A stretch of DNA of 6,171 nucleotides from positions 1-6,171 of the forward strand of contig DHWS01000048.1 of assembly GCA_002413305.1 (NCBI GenBank). Reading direction: 5' to 3'. Positions within the stretch are counted from its first letter, which is position 1. Every line of letters starts with the position of its first letter. The stretch is from Actinobacteria bacterium UBA5176 (GTDB taxonomy: Bacteria > Actinomycetota > UBA4738). The position numbers and the translations under genes were made by a program. The notes beneath the pieces were generated by a model that was given only the letters and a program-made list of their open reading frames with translations, ran no database searches and had not been told where the DNA came from. Positions 1 to 6,119 of this stretch are shown here, piece by piece.

Positions 1-34
1 CGGACACCACGATGACCTTGTCGCCTGTGGCCAT
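1..34 (-). CDS. 5' end of a gene leaving the window; possible P-loop sulfotransferase-like protein
   Basis: An ATG at 34-32 opens a frame reading MATGDKVIVVS to the edge of the window. Upstream on the minus strand lies AAGGA, nine bases before the ATG, a good ribosome binding site, so the start is well supported. The start sits two bases after the stop of the preceding small ORF, so it is the next gene of the same operon. The hydrophobic beta-strand VIVVS near the N-terminus is what precedes a Walker A/PAPS loop in sulfotransferase-family and other P-loop proteins, and such genes are common in polysaccharide clusters. Eleven residues cannot prove a family: a Rossmann-type enzyme would look the same. 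That the frame is a real gene start is fairly sure; the function is a guess. Confidence 0.5.
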   Translation of the reverse strand, partial: MATGDKVIVVS

Positions 35-36
35 GA

Positions 37-225
37 TCACGTTTCCTTCAGCCGCCGGCCGGCTCGTTCGGCCGCCAGCTCGAGGACCTCACGCAGGAGG
101 TCGTCCACATCCCCGTCTCCACCGACCGACCTCGGCCGGTTGTCCACGAAGGCCACCTCGGCTCCGCGCGCCACCGCGCTCCGCGCCGCGACGTCCACTT
201 CGACGAGACCTTCACCACCCGGCAC
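37..225 (-). CDS. hypothetical 62-residue protein
   Basis: This small frame lies between the glycosyltransferase stop (TGA 246-244) and the next gene start at 34. The GTG at 225 has no clear ribosome binding site. A second GTG at 198-196 has GAAGG about ten bases upstream and would give a 53-residue product. The protein is acidic in its middle part (GGDGDVDDLL) and ends in a probable amphipathic helix (LLREVLELAAERAGRRLKET). No signal peptide or membrane segment is visible. The segment GAEVAFVDNRP has a beta-strand/turn look, like a piece of an alpha/beta domain, so this could be a small domain protein or the remnant of a larger enzyme. I do not recognise the family. Its place in the operon and the absence of another candidate in the gap support its being translated. 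Confidence 0.45.
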   Translation of the reverse strand: MPGGEGLVEVDVAARSAVARGAEVAFVDNRPRSVGGDGDVDDLLREVLELAAERAGRRLKET

Positions 226-243
226 CCGGCCGTTCGCTGGAGG

Positions 244-1452
244 TCACGCGGAGACGCTCGGTCGAGCCCTCTCCGAGAGAATCTCCTCGTACAGGAGCTC
301 GTAAGCGCGCCCTACCGTCGACCAGTCGTATCGCGGACGGACGTACGCGCCTCCTGCTTGGCCGACTTTCCTCGCCAGCGCATCGTCCTCCAGCACACGG
401 ACGACGTGCGCTGCCAGTTCCTCCCCCGTCGATCCGACCAGTAACTCCCGTCCGGAAGTCACGTCGTCCATTCCTTGGTGGCCAAGCGGCGTGACGACGG
501 CTGGGAGATCGGTGGCCATGGCTTCGAGCAGCTTGGTCTTCATCCCCGTTCCGTCCAGGAACGGCCCGACCCACAAGCAGCTGCCTGTCAGCCACGCCCG
601 CATGTCCTCCACGGGCCCGATCACCTCGACGCCCGGAAGGCCCCCTAGATCAAGGACCGCTGGCGCGGGGTCGCGGCCCACGATCACCAGGTGAGCACGT
701 GGCACAACGACCCGCACGCGGGGGAGGATGCTCTTGGCCAGGTATTCGACGGCCCGCACGTTCGGAGCGTAGTCCAAGGCGCCGTGAAAGACGATCCGCA
801 TACGATCCACGATGGCGTCGGGGTCCGGGGCGTACGCGCTCGCGTCCAAACCGATCGGGATCACGGCAAAGCGGAGGGTCGGATCCCGGTCGCGGAGTTC
901 GGTGAGGTCCCTGCGGTTGCACACGATGACGCGGTCGAACCCCCGGTATTCCGTGCTCTCGAACCGACGGATCCGTTTCGCGTCCGCCCGGAACGCGGCC
1001 GCTCGAAGGCCCGTCGATCCTTCCGCTCTGGCGTCCACGTTCAAATGCCACGTGTCAAGCGCTGCAAGGACCTTTGGGCGCGTCCCGAGCTCGCGCCGCA
1101 GCCAGGCAAGCTTTCCGGGCCCGACGTGTACGATATCGGGCCTGAATCGGTCGACCTCGTGCCGCAGAGGACCGACCAGGCCCTGGACGAGCCGCCTCAC
1201 GCGGAGGGGACGCCGAAGGGCGACGGCGAGCGCCAGGTCCTCCGCGTTCTCGAGGGAAGACGGCCTCACATACGGAACGACTCGCATGTCGGCGTCGATG
1301 GCGGCGACATGCGACTGGTCAGGATACCGGTATCCGATGAGCCGAACCTCATGGCGTCTTCCCAGCTCGGGCACGAGCCCCTGCAGCTGCCGTCTGAACC
1401 CATTGTTCGTGGGGTGAAACGGCACATCGGAAGCGCAGATCAGGATGCGCAC
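244..1452 (-). CDS. glycosyltransferase, GT4-type (GT-B fold), resembling exopolysaccharide-associated sugar transferases
   Basis: A 402-residue protein, normal length for a GT4 enzyme, expected to move a sugar from a nucleotide donor to a growing glycan at the inner face of the membrane. The N-terminal domain opens with MRILICASDVPFHPTNNGFRR, a strand followed by the acceptor-side loop. The domain linker is near PIGLDASAY (199-207). The C-terminal donor domain shows HGALDYAPNV (223-232), VIVGRDP (256-262) and GTGMKTKLLEAMA (301-313), the nucleotide-sugar-binding region. The classical EX7E pair keeps only the second Glu (E310), as in the Stp1-like (TIGR03087) group, which this resembles most in pattern; that subgroup call is inference. 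The start is GTG at 1452-1450, three bases beyond the upstream stop, with GAGGGG six bases before it. This indicates co-transcription and probably coupled translation with the kinase-fusion gene. No transmembrane segment is evident. Confidence 0.9.
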   Translation of the reverse strand: MRILICASDVPFHPTNNGFRRQLQGLVPELGRRHEVRLIGYRYPDQSHVAAIDADMRVVPYVRPSSLENAEDLALAVALRRPLRVRRLVQGLVGPLRHEVDRFRPDIVHVGPGKLAWLRRELGTRPKVLAALDTWHLNVDARAEGSTGLRAAAFRADAKRIRRFESTEYRGFDRVIVCNRRDLTELRDRDPTLRFAVIPIGLDASAYAPDPDAIVDRMRIVFHGALDYAPNVRAVEYLAKSILPRVRVVVPRAHLVIVGRDPAPAVLDLGGLPGVEVIGPVEDMRAWLTGSCLWVGPFLDGTGMKTKLLEAMATDLPAVVTPLGHQGMDDVTSGRELLVGSTGEELAAHVVRVLEDDALARKVGQAGGAYVRPRYDWSTVGRAYELLYEEILSERARPSVSA

Positions 1453-1455
1453 CCC

Positions 1456-2778
1456 TCACCCCTCGCCTCGGATCGGCTTCCTACGATCCTTTTCTCGTAC
1501 CCTGTGTTCCCTACCTGTCCACGTTTTCCATCGTCGCGCGTATCCGCGCCAGATGATCGCTGTAGCCTCCCGCCGAAGGGCTTCGGCATCACGAGACGCA
1601 TCGATCACGACCCCGCCACGCAGGCGAGGCACGAGTTCCCCCCAAGCGTGCCGCTCCCTCTCCAGAACGGGAAGATCGTGCCCCGGTTTCCTCCTCAGCA
1701 GCATTTCGCTTGGCGTGTCGAGCAGGAGGGACAGATCGGGCGGAGGGCAGGCATGAGCCAGCAGCCAACGGTAGGCCCGGGTACGGAGGCTGCGGCCTGC
1801 GCGGCCCGGGATCCGAGCATCGTGAGTGTAACGGTCGAACAGGACGAGCCGACCCCTGCGCTGATGGTAGGCCGCTCGCAACCAGCGGGTCCATTGCGTG
1901 CTGAGTCGGGCCGCCAGCCCAAGCCCCGGGATGGTCGCGCCCTGCCGGCTGGGCTGTTGATGAAGCCCCATGTATACCGATCGACTCGGGAAGTAAAACG
2001 TCTGCTCGATCCCTGAGGCGAGCGTCGACTTCCCCGCGCCGTCCAGGCCGAGCAGCGCAACCCCCAACCCGCGCCGCCAACGCAAAGCGAGCCACTTCCC
2101 TGACCATCGCCACATCCGGTTCACGAACTCACGGCGGCGAACCTCGCGGCGGCGCTGCCGTCGCCACGAGGCCGTGAGCTGCTGTCCAAGATCGGCAAGC
2201 GCCTCCGAGTTGCCGAGGCGGGCCTGCTCGATGATCCGGGTCGAACTCCACGCCGACGGGGATACGGAATCGACGAACCTGGCCAGGGGCCCGTCCCCGG
2301 CCGCCCGCGAGGCGAGGTCCGCCAGGCGACCGGGGTCGATCGAACGGATCGAAGCCCTCTCGTCGATGAGCCGGTGGAGCAGGAGGGCCCAAGCCGCGTC
2401 CTGATCGCATAGCACCGGGACGCCTGCCGCGCGTTCTCGTCGCGCGAGACACTCTGACTCCGTATGGGTGGGAAGGACAAAGCCCGGCCCGAAGGCGAGC
2501 TCGGTCACGACGTCGAGCTTGATCCAAACGTCGGTGGCCGGCTCGTAGGTCAGGAAGAACGCGTGCGACCCGTGGCCCCACGCCGGGATCCGGGCGAAGC
2601 CCATCCTCTCGACAAGGGCGTGGATGAGCGAGAAGTCGGAGGCCGCAACAAGCAAGTCGACGTCGCCTCCAAGGGCGAGCGGCGAGTCCTCTCCCCGGAG
2701 CAGGCACCAGACGATATCCGCATCGTCCAGTTCATTGAATACCGCTGTGAGCTTGGGATGAATCTGGCTTGCATGCAT
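1456..2778 (-). CDS. nucleotidyltransferase-like / thymidylate-kinase-like fusion protein of a polysaccharide cluster
   Basis: Taken from the ATG at 2778 this is 440 residues (MHASQIHPKLTAVFNELDD...). The frame stays open to a GTG at 2934, but those extra 52 codons are proline-rich and unlike a conserved domain, so I prefer 2778. Neither start has a convincing ribosome binding site; an ATG at 2901 is another option. Numbering from the 2934 start, residues 59-190 resemble a nucleotidyltransferase fold, with GGDVDLLV (89-96) giving the metal-binding Asp pair and IKLDVV (138-143) the likely third acid. Residues 290-460 form a P-loop kinase-like domain: Walker A GLDGAGKST (296-304), a DR motif in LFDRYTHD (365-372) as in dTMP kinases, and LLLDTPSEMLLRRK (403-416). 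A basic Arg/Trp-rich linker lies between (258-288). Such two-domain proteins occur in surface-polysaccharide clusters; the substrate is unknown and a true dTMP kinase role is unlikely. It is the first gene of the visible operon. Confidence 0.85.
   Translation of the reverse strand: MHASQIHPKLTAVFNELDDADIVWCLLRGEDSPLALGGDVDLLVAASDFSLIHALVERMGFARIPAWGHGSHAFFLTYEPATDVWIKLDVVTELAFGPGFVLPTHTESECLARRERAAGVPVLCDQDAAWALLLHRLIDERASIRSIDPGRLADLASRAAGDGPLARFVDSVSPSAWSSTRIIEQARLGNSEALADLGQQLTASWRRQRRREVRRREFVNRMWRWSGKWLALRWRRGLGVALLGLDGAGKSTLASGIEQTFYFPSRSVYMGLHQQPSRQGATIPGLGLAARLSTQWTRWLRAAYHQRRGRLVLFDRYTHDARIPGRAGRSLRTRAYRWLLAHACPPPDLSLLLDTPSEMLLRRKPGHDLPVLERERHAWGELVPRLRGGVVIDASRDAEALRREATAIIWRGYARRWKTWTGREHRVREKDRRKPIRGEG
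1459..1464 (-). promoter_or_regulatory. ribosome binding site of the glycosyltransferase gene
   Basis: On the minus strand GAGGGG is followed by six bases and then the GTG start at 1452. It lies inside the last codons of the upstream gene, whose TGA (1458-1456) falls between it and the start. This decides the non-ATG start and suggests translational coupling. Confidence 0.7.
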
Positions 2779-2981
2779 GAAGTTAGGGAGGGCGCCATCA
2801 GCCCGTGGAAGGTCTTCGCGCGCGGGCACGGGTTGTGGAGCTGACGACACATCTCGACCGGGCAGCCGATGGGTACTTGCGCGGGTCTGTCGTCCTGGCA
2901 TCGGGTACGGGATAGTAGCAGGGATGGGCAACACACCCTGAAGGGTTGGTCCGGAGCGCCCTCAGCCCGGAGGGCACAAGG
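2779..2981. other. intergenic region between the glycan operon and the IS110 remnant, with two short hairpins
   Basis: This divergent gap must contain the promoter of the minus-strand operon and the left flank of the IS110 remnant. On the minus strand TACTAT (2917-2912) could be a -10 box, but no good -35 element lies at the right distance, so it is only weakly supported. Two inverted repeats are visible: ACCCT-GA-AGGGT at 2935-2946, and GCCCTC-6 nt-GAGGGC at 2958-2975. They lie just before the transposase reading frame, where IS110-type elements often carry a structured non-coding RNA. They could equally be chance GC-rich hairpins. The exact IS end is not recognisable. Confidence 0.35.
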
Positions 2982-4202
2982 TGAGCCGCGGCGCACTTGG
3001 CGGCACCTCAGTGGGCTTGGGACACGGCCGAGCTCAAGCGCGAGCTCCACCGGCCGACGCGATCAGCAGACCCGGACGTTCGCAACAACGCTCTCTCAGC
3101 TCGAGGCGCTCGGAGACTGGCTCAGCGGCCTCGGGGTAACCCTGGCCGGGATGGAAGCCACCGGGATCTACTGGAGGACGGTGTTCGAGGCTCTGGAGCC
3201 CAGGATGGAGTGCTGGCTGATCAACGCTCAGCACCTGCACAACGTCCCGGGTCGCAAGACCGACATGATCGACTCCGCCTGGATCTGCCAGCCCGTGGAG
3301 CACGCCTGGTCCGCCCGAGCTTCGTGCCACCCGCGAGCGATCCGGGATCTGCGGGACCTCCCGCGGCCTCGCAAGGCCCAGTCCGACGAGCGGACCAGGG
3401 CCATCCAGCGCGTGGAGAAGGTGCTGCAAGGTGCGGGGGTCAAGCTGACCTCGGTGGCCTCGCAGGCATTCTCGAAGTCTGCCCGGGCCATGCTCGAGGC
3501 CCTGGTGGCCGGCACCACCGACCCGGTCGTGCTCGCCCAGCTCGCACGGGGACGACTGCGTTCGAAGATCCCCAGCTCCAGGAGGCGCTCGCCAGCCGCT
3601 TTCGCGCCGAGCACCACGCCACGCTCATCACCCAGCTTCTCGCCCACATCGACGTGCTCGATGGCGCCATCGCCTCCCTGGACGGCAGGATCGCCGAGCG
3701 TACGGCCGAGCTGGAGGACCTGATGGAGCTGGTGTGCACGATCCCGGGCGTTGCTCGCAGGACGGCCGAGGTGCTGATCGCCGAGTGCGGGGTGGACATG
3801 AGCGTGTTCCCCTCCTCCGGGCACCTAGCCTCGTGGGCCGGGATCTGCCCGGGCAACAACCGCTCCGGAGGCAAGAGCCGTTCCGGGCGGACGCGACCCG
3901 GCTCGAGGTAGCTCCGCCAGGCCCTTACGGAGGCAGCGCGGGCCGCGGCCCGCAGCAAGGGCACCTACCTCGCATCCCACCACGCCCCAGATCCGTGGCC
4001 GAAGAGGTGGACCGAAGGCGGTCGGGGCCACCCGCCACGACATCCTCGTCGCCTCCTACCACATCGTTCGCGATCGGGTCCCGTTCAGGGAGCTGGGCGC
4101 TGACTGGCTGGCCCGGCGCCATTCCGTCGAGCACCGCACCACTCGCCTCGTCGTCAGCTGGAGGCCCTCGGGCACAAGGTCACGATCGAGCCAGCCGCCT
4201 GA
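2982..4202 (+). pseudogene. IS110-family (DEDD) transposase, degenerate
   Basis: The remnant covers almost the whole length of an IS110-type transposase, a recombinase with a RuvC-like DEDD domain and a C-terminal transposase_20 domain. The N-terminal domain is readable from about 3080: MEATGIYW (Glu codon 3154-3156) and VPGRKTDMIDSAW (Asp codons 3262-3264 and 3271-3273), three of the four acids. The first Asp, expected around 3015-3030, is lost in a scrambled stretch. Later come SARAMLEALVAGTTDP, ARGRLRSKIP, CTIPGVARRTAEVLIAECG, HLASWAGICPGNN and KSRSGRTR, which contains a serine candidate. The frame changes near 3304 and back near 3331, by one lost base in CCCC at 3570-3573, by one extra base near 3984-3988 (after YLASHHA), and by one lost base near 4150. 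TAG at 3909-3911 replaces the usual Trp in GSRWLRQAL. The end VTIEPAA and TGA at 4200-4202 match the family's usual C-terminus. It cannot make a functional protein. The 5' limit is approximate. Confidence 0.88.
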
Positions 4203-4270
4203 CGCTCGCCGCCTAGCCAGCAGCTGCCGGCTCCGGCTCCCGGGGTCTTCGTGGAACGTGCCTGGCCAGC

Positions 4271-4342
4271 ACGGAGCCACGGAGGATTCACACCTCAGCC
4301 GTGGCCTTCTTCGCAGGCGAGAGCACCTACCGCTCGAGATGA
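4271..4342 (+). pseudogene. tail of an IS3-family orfA (fragment)
   Basis: A short open stretch ends in AVAFFAGESTYRSR and a TGA at 4340-4342 that overlaps the ATG of the orfB head at 4339. In IS3 elements orfA ends in a coiled-coil segment with a similar ...FFA.E pattern just before, or overlapping, orfB. The position and overlap support the call more than the few matching residues do. The front of orfA (HTH and leucine zipper) is absent, so the element was already broken on this side, within about 70 to 95 bases of the IS110 stop. Confidence 0.5.
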
Positions 4343-4575
4343 CCTACGAGCTGGTGGATGCGGAGAAGGCCAACTACCCGACGACGACCCTGTGCCGGAT
4401 CCTGGGGATCTCCACGAGCTCCTTCTACGAGTGGCGCCCACGCCGGGCGGATCCGTCGGCCCGGGCCAGGGGCCACGCTGCGCTCACGGAGCGGATCAGG
4501 AAGATCCACGCTCAGTCCCGCGGCACGTACGGCGCCCCTCGCATCCAAGCGGAGCTCCGTCTCGGGGAGGACATC
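4339..4575 (+). pseudogene. IS3-family transposase orfB, N-terminal fragment
   Basis: Starting at ATG 4339 the frame reads MTYELVDAEKANYPTTTLCR and continues with ILGISTSSFYEWRPR, ADPSARARGHAALTERIRKI and GTYGAPRIQAELRLGEDI. This is the HTH_21/linker region that opens OrfB in IS3-family transposases: the helix-turn-helix segment at LCRILGISTSSFYEW, then the YGAPRI(H/Q)AEL signature. A complete OrfB has about 280-300 residues with a DDE rve domain; here homology stops after about 79. The frame runs on to 4776 as unrelated sequence. The break falls at or near GAGGACATCT (4567-4576), a 10-mer that recurs at 4706-4715. The catalytic domain is missing altogether, so this is a dead fragment. Confidence 0.85.
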
Positions 4576-4715
4576 TTTGGATGGCGTCGTCCCTCCTCAT
4601 CTGGCTTCTTGCCCGTTGGTGATTCGGAAGGCGGTAGCCTTCCACGACACGGGGAATTGCACCTCACATTTCCACCGCGAAGGTCCACGACCTGCTGGGA
4701 CGTTCGAGGACATCT
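4567..4715 (+). repeat. 10-bp direct repeat GAGGACATCT flanking a 129-bp segment
   Basis: GAGGACATCT occurs at 4567-4576, as the last recognisable bases of the IS3 orfB fragment, and again at 4706-4715. The spacing is 139 bases. It may be a target duplication around a small insertion or a deletion scar, but IS3 coding sequence does not resume after the second copy, so a simple insertion is not shown. Confidence 0.4.
4626..4643. repeat. perfect 7-bp inverted repeat with 4-base loop
   Basis: GGAAGGC-GGTA-GCCTTCC forms a short stable hairpin on either strand. It has no U-tract behind it on the plus strand, so a factor-independent terminator is not supported. It may be part of an IS end or be incidental. 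Confidence 0.4.
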
Positions 4716-4743
4716 CGTGAGTAACCTCTGCCTTGGCCCCATG

Positions 4744-4808
4744 TTGCCTCACGTCAACATGTCCGCGAACGGGTAATCGTTGCCTCATCGGAAAATGTCC
4801 GCGAACGG
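4744..4808. repeat. two 29-bp imperfect direct repeats at 36-bp period; probable transposase-binding end of the DDE element
   Basis: Copy 1 (4744-4772) and copy 2 (4780-4808) share TTGCCTCA at the left and ATGTCCGCGAACGG at the right. The seven bases between differ (CGTCAAC against TCGGAAA). The copies are separated by GTAATCG. A poorer partial copy (GAGTAACCTCTGCCT, compare GGGTAATCGTTGCCT) may lie upstream near 4714. The array lies about 95 bases downstream of the stop of the minus-strand DDE transposase, where many IS elements carry repeated subterminal binding sites. That role is inferred. Two copies with matching conserved blocks and equal length are directly visible. Confidence 0.65.
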
Positions 4809-4902
4809 TGGCGGGTTCACCTCCTCTCATCGCTCGTCGTTGACGTCCGGCGTCTCGTCGACCCCAGTGGCCTGAGTGCGCCGGCGGAAGGGGTACCAAG
4901 GC

Positions 4903-6119
4903 CTATCTCCTTCCCGATCGGGCCTCTGCGCGGCGTTGAGAGCCCCGTTTGCCGGGCGTACCCCCGGGAACGGCCGGACCTCGATCAGGGGCAGTCACAG
5001 CGACGCGACCTGAACCGTCGCGCCTCGACCCGGTCGTCGCAGTCATGGCCTCGGTGCGACGGCGCTGCTCCTTCAACCGCCCCCGCCTCAGGAGCTCGTC
5101 CTGGCACCGGCCGATCTCCCGCTGGATCTGTGCGGGGTTCATCTCCAGATGCTCGGCCTCCAGCCGGCGTTTGGCCGCCTTGGAGACGTGCTCGGAGGCC
5201 AGCACCCGGCGGTACGGGGTCCGGGCCGTGTCGTATCGCCGGGTCACCTTGGCCCCATCCCGGATCTTCTCGGCGAGCTTCATGACCGGCTGGAAGTGGT
5301 TCACCCACAGCCGGAGGTGGGAGTACAGCTCCTTCAGGACCTCGAGCTCTCCCTCGGTGTCGTAGCGGGCGTAGCCGACGTGCTGTCGTACCACCGTCCA
5401 GTTCTTCTGCTCGACGAAGCAGGAGTCGTTCTTGCGGTAGGCCCGGCCCCTGGTGAAGGTGATCTCCTCGGCCAGGCAGTACCGGTACAGCTCGTCGTTG
5501 ATGAACTCCGCGCCGTTGTCGGAGTCCAGTCCCAGCAGGTCAAAGGGCAGCAGCGACCGGATCCGCTTGAGCTCAGCGAACACCCACACCTGGGCCTTGT
5601 TCTTCAAGGCCGCCGGCTCGGTCCACCCGGTGGCCACGTCGGTGGCATCCAGGCTCTGGCAGTAGTCGCCCGCGGCCACCCCGCCGTCGTGGGCCACCAG
5701 GTCGACCTGCAGGAACCCCGGTCGCTCCTCGTCCCAGTCGGCGAAGGTCCGGATGCGGATCTGGTGCTTGAGCAGCGTCCCGGGCTTGGTCCCGGAGCGG
5801 CCCCTGACCCTCAGGCGCTTGCGGGCTGGGGACAGACGCCGATCGATCGTCGCCGCCGACATGGCGATGAGCTTGTCCCGAGCCTCGCCGGAAAGGGCCA
5901 GCTCCCCGAACCGCTCCAGGGCCTCGATGCCCTCGGCCATGAACGGAGCCAGGCGCTTGCCGCACAGGCCCCCGAACGTCGCCCACACGTCCTCCAAGGG
6001 CGCCTGGAGGTCCTCTCCGTAGCGAACCGGGCGCACCGGCCGAGTGCGAGGAGGCGCGGGACCTCGGCCTGCCTGACGAAGCGCCCTCCTGGCGTGGTCG
6101 CGGGTCCACCCCGTGAGGC
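4903..6119 (-). CDS. DDE (rve integrase-core) transposase, N-terminus missing at contig end
   Basis: This protein cuts and joins DNA to move its element. From the GTG at 6036 there are 377 residues, but the same frame stays open to the adapter and reads GLTGWTRDHARRALRQAG just before it, the style of the N-terminal HTH region of this family. The gene is therefore truncated and 6036 is not the true start. The catalytic core runs from about residue 95 to 250 of that numbering: VDLVAHDGG (D112, codon 5703-5701), LGLDSDNGAEF (D173, codon 5520-5518) and CFVEQKNWTVVRQHVGY (E209, codon 5412-5410), the complete DDE triad. It is followed by the conserved LWVNHFQPVMKL and RYDTARTPYRRVLAS. Such proteins are usually annotated as integrase or ISNCY/IS481-like transposases; the exact IS family is uncertain. 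The last 45 residues are low-complexity and basic. No frameshift is seen, so the copy may be young or active. Confidence 0.85.

Larger units (their letters stand above)
4576..4902. other. gene-free stretch between the IS3 fragment and the DDE transposase
   Basis: I see no credible gene in these 327 bases. The plus-strand frame continuing from the IS3 fragment (to 4776) has no family features. Contents: a hairpin at 4626-4643; a segment at 4657-4683 (TTGCACCTCA then CATTTCCACCGCGAAGG) that loosely echoes the direct repeats further on and could be a decayed copy or the end of another IS; a partial repeat-like stretch at 4711-4735 (GTAACCTCTGCCT); and the two 29-bp repeats at 4744-4808. From 4809 to 4902 I see nothing recognisable. 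The stretch is best read as the terminal region of the DDE element plus junction debris. Confidence 0.5.

Noticed and set aside
12..494. 160-codon plus-strand frame rich in Arg and Pro
   Set aside because: Antisense to the end of the glycosyltransferase and the small ORF, with composition typical of a GC-rich shadow frame.
691..2016. 441-codon plus-strand open frame
   Set aside because: It lies antisense to the glycosyltransferase and the fusion gene, spans their junction, and its product has no domain features. Long antisense frames are expected in GC-rich coding DNA.
2779..2934. Upstream extension of the fusion gene to the GTG at 2934
   Set aside because: The 52 extra residues are proline-rich without domain features, and the recognisable fold begins just after the ATG at 2778. 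It cannot be excluded.
4626..4643. Hairpin as a transcription terminator
   Set aside because: There is no T-run after the stem on the plus strand and no intact gene ends just before it on either strand.
4576..4776. C-terminal part of the 4258-4776 frame as IS3 transposase
   Set aside because: After GEDI the residues lose all resemblance to OrfB and the frame runs through the repeat array, so it is read-through into unrelated DNA.
4744..4808. Two regular repeats as a small CRISPR array
   Set aside because: The spacer between copies would be only 7 bases, the repeats vary internally and no cas gene is near; an IS end is more likely.
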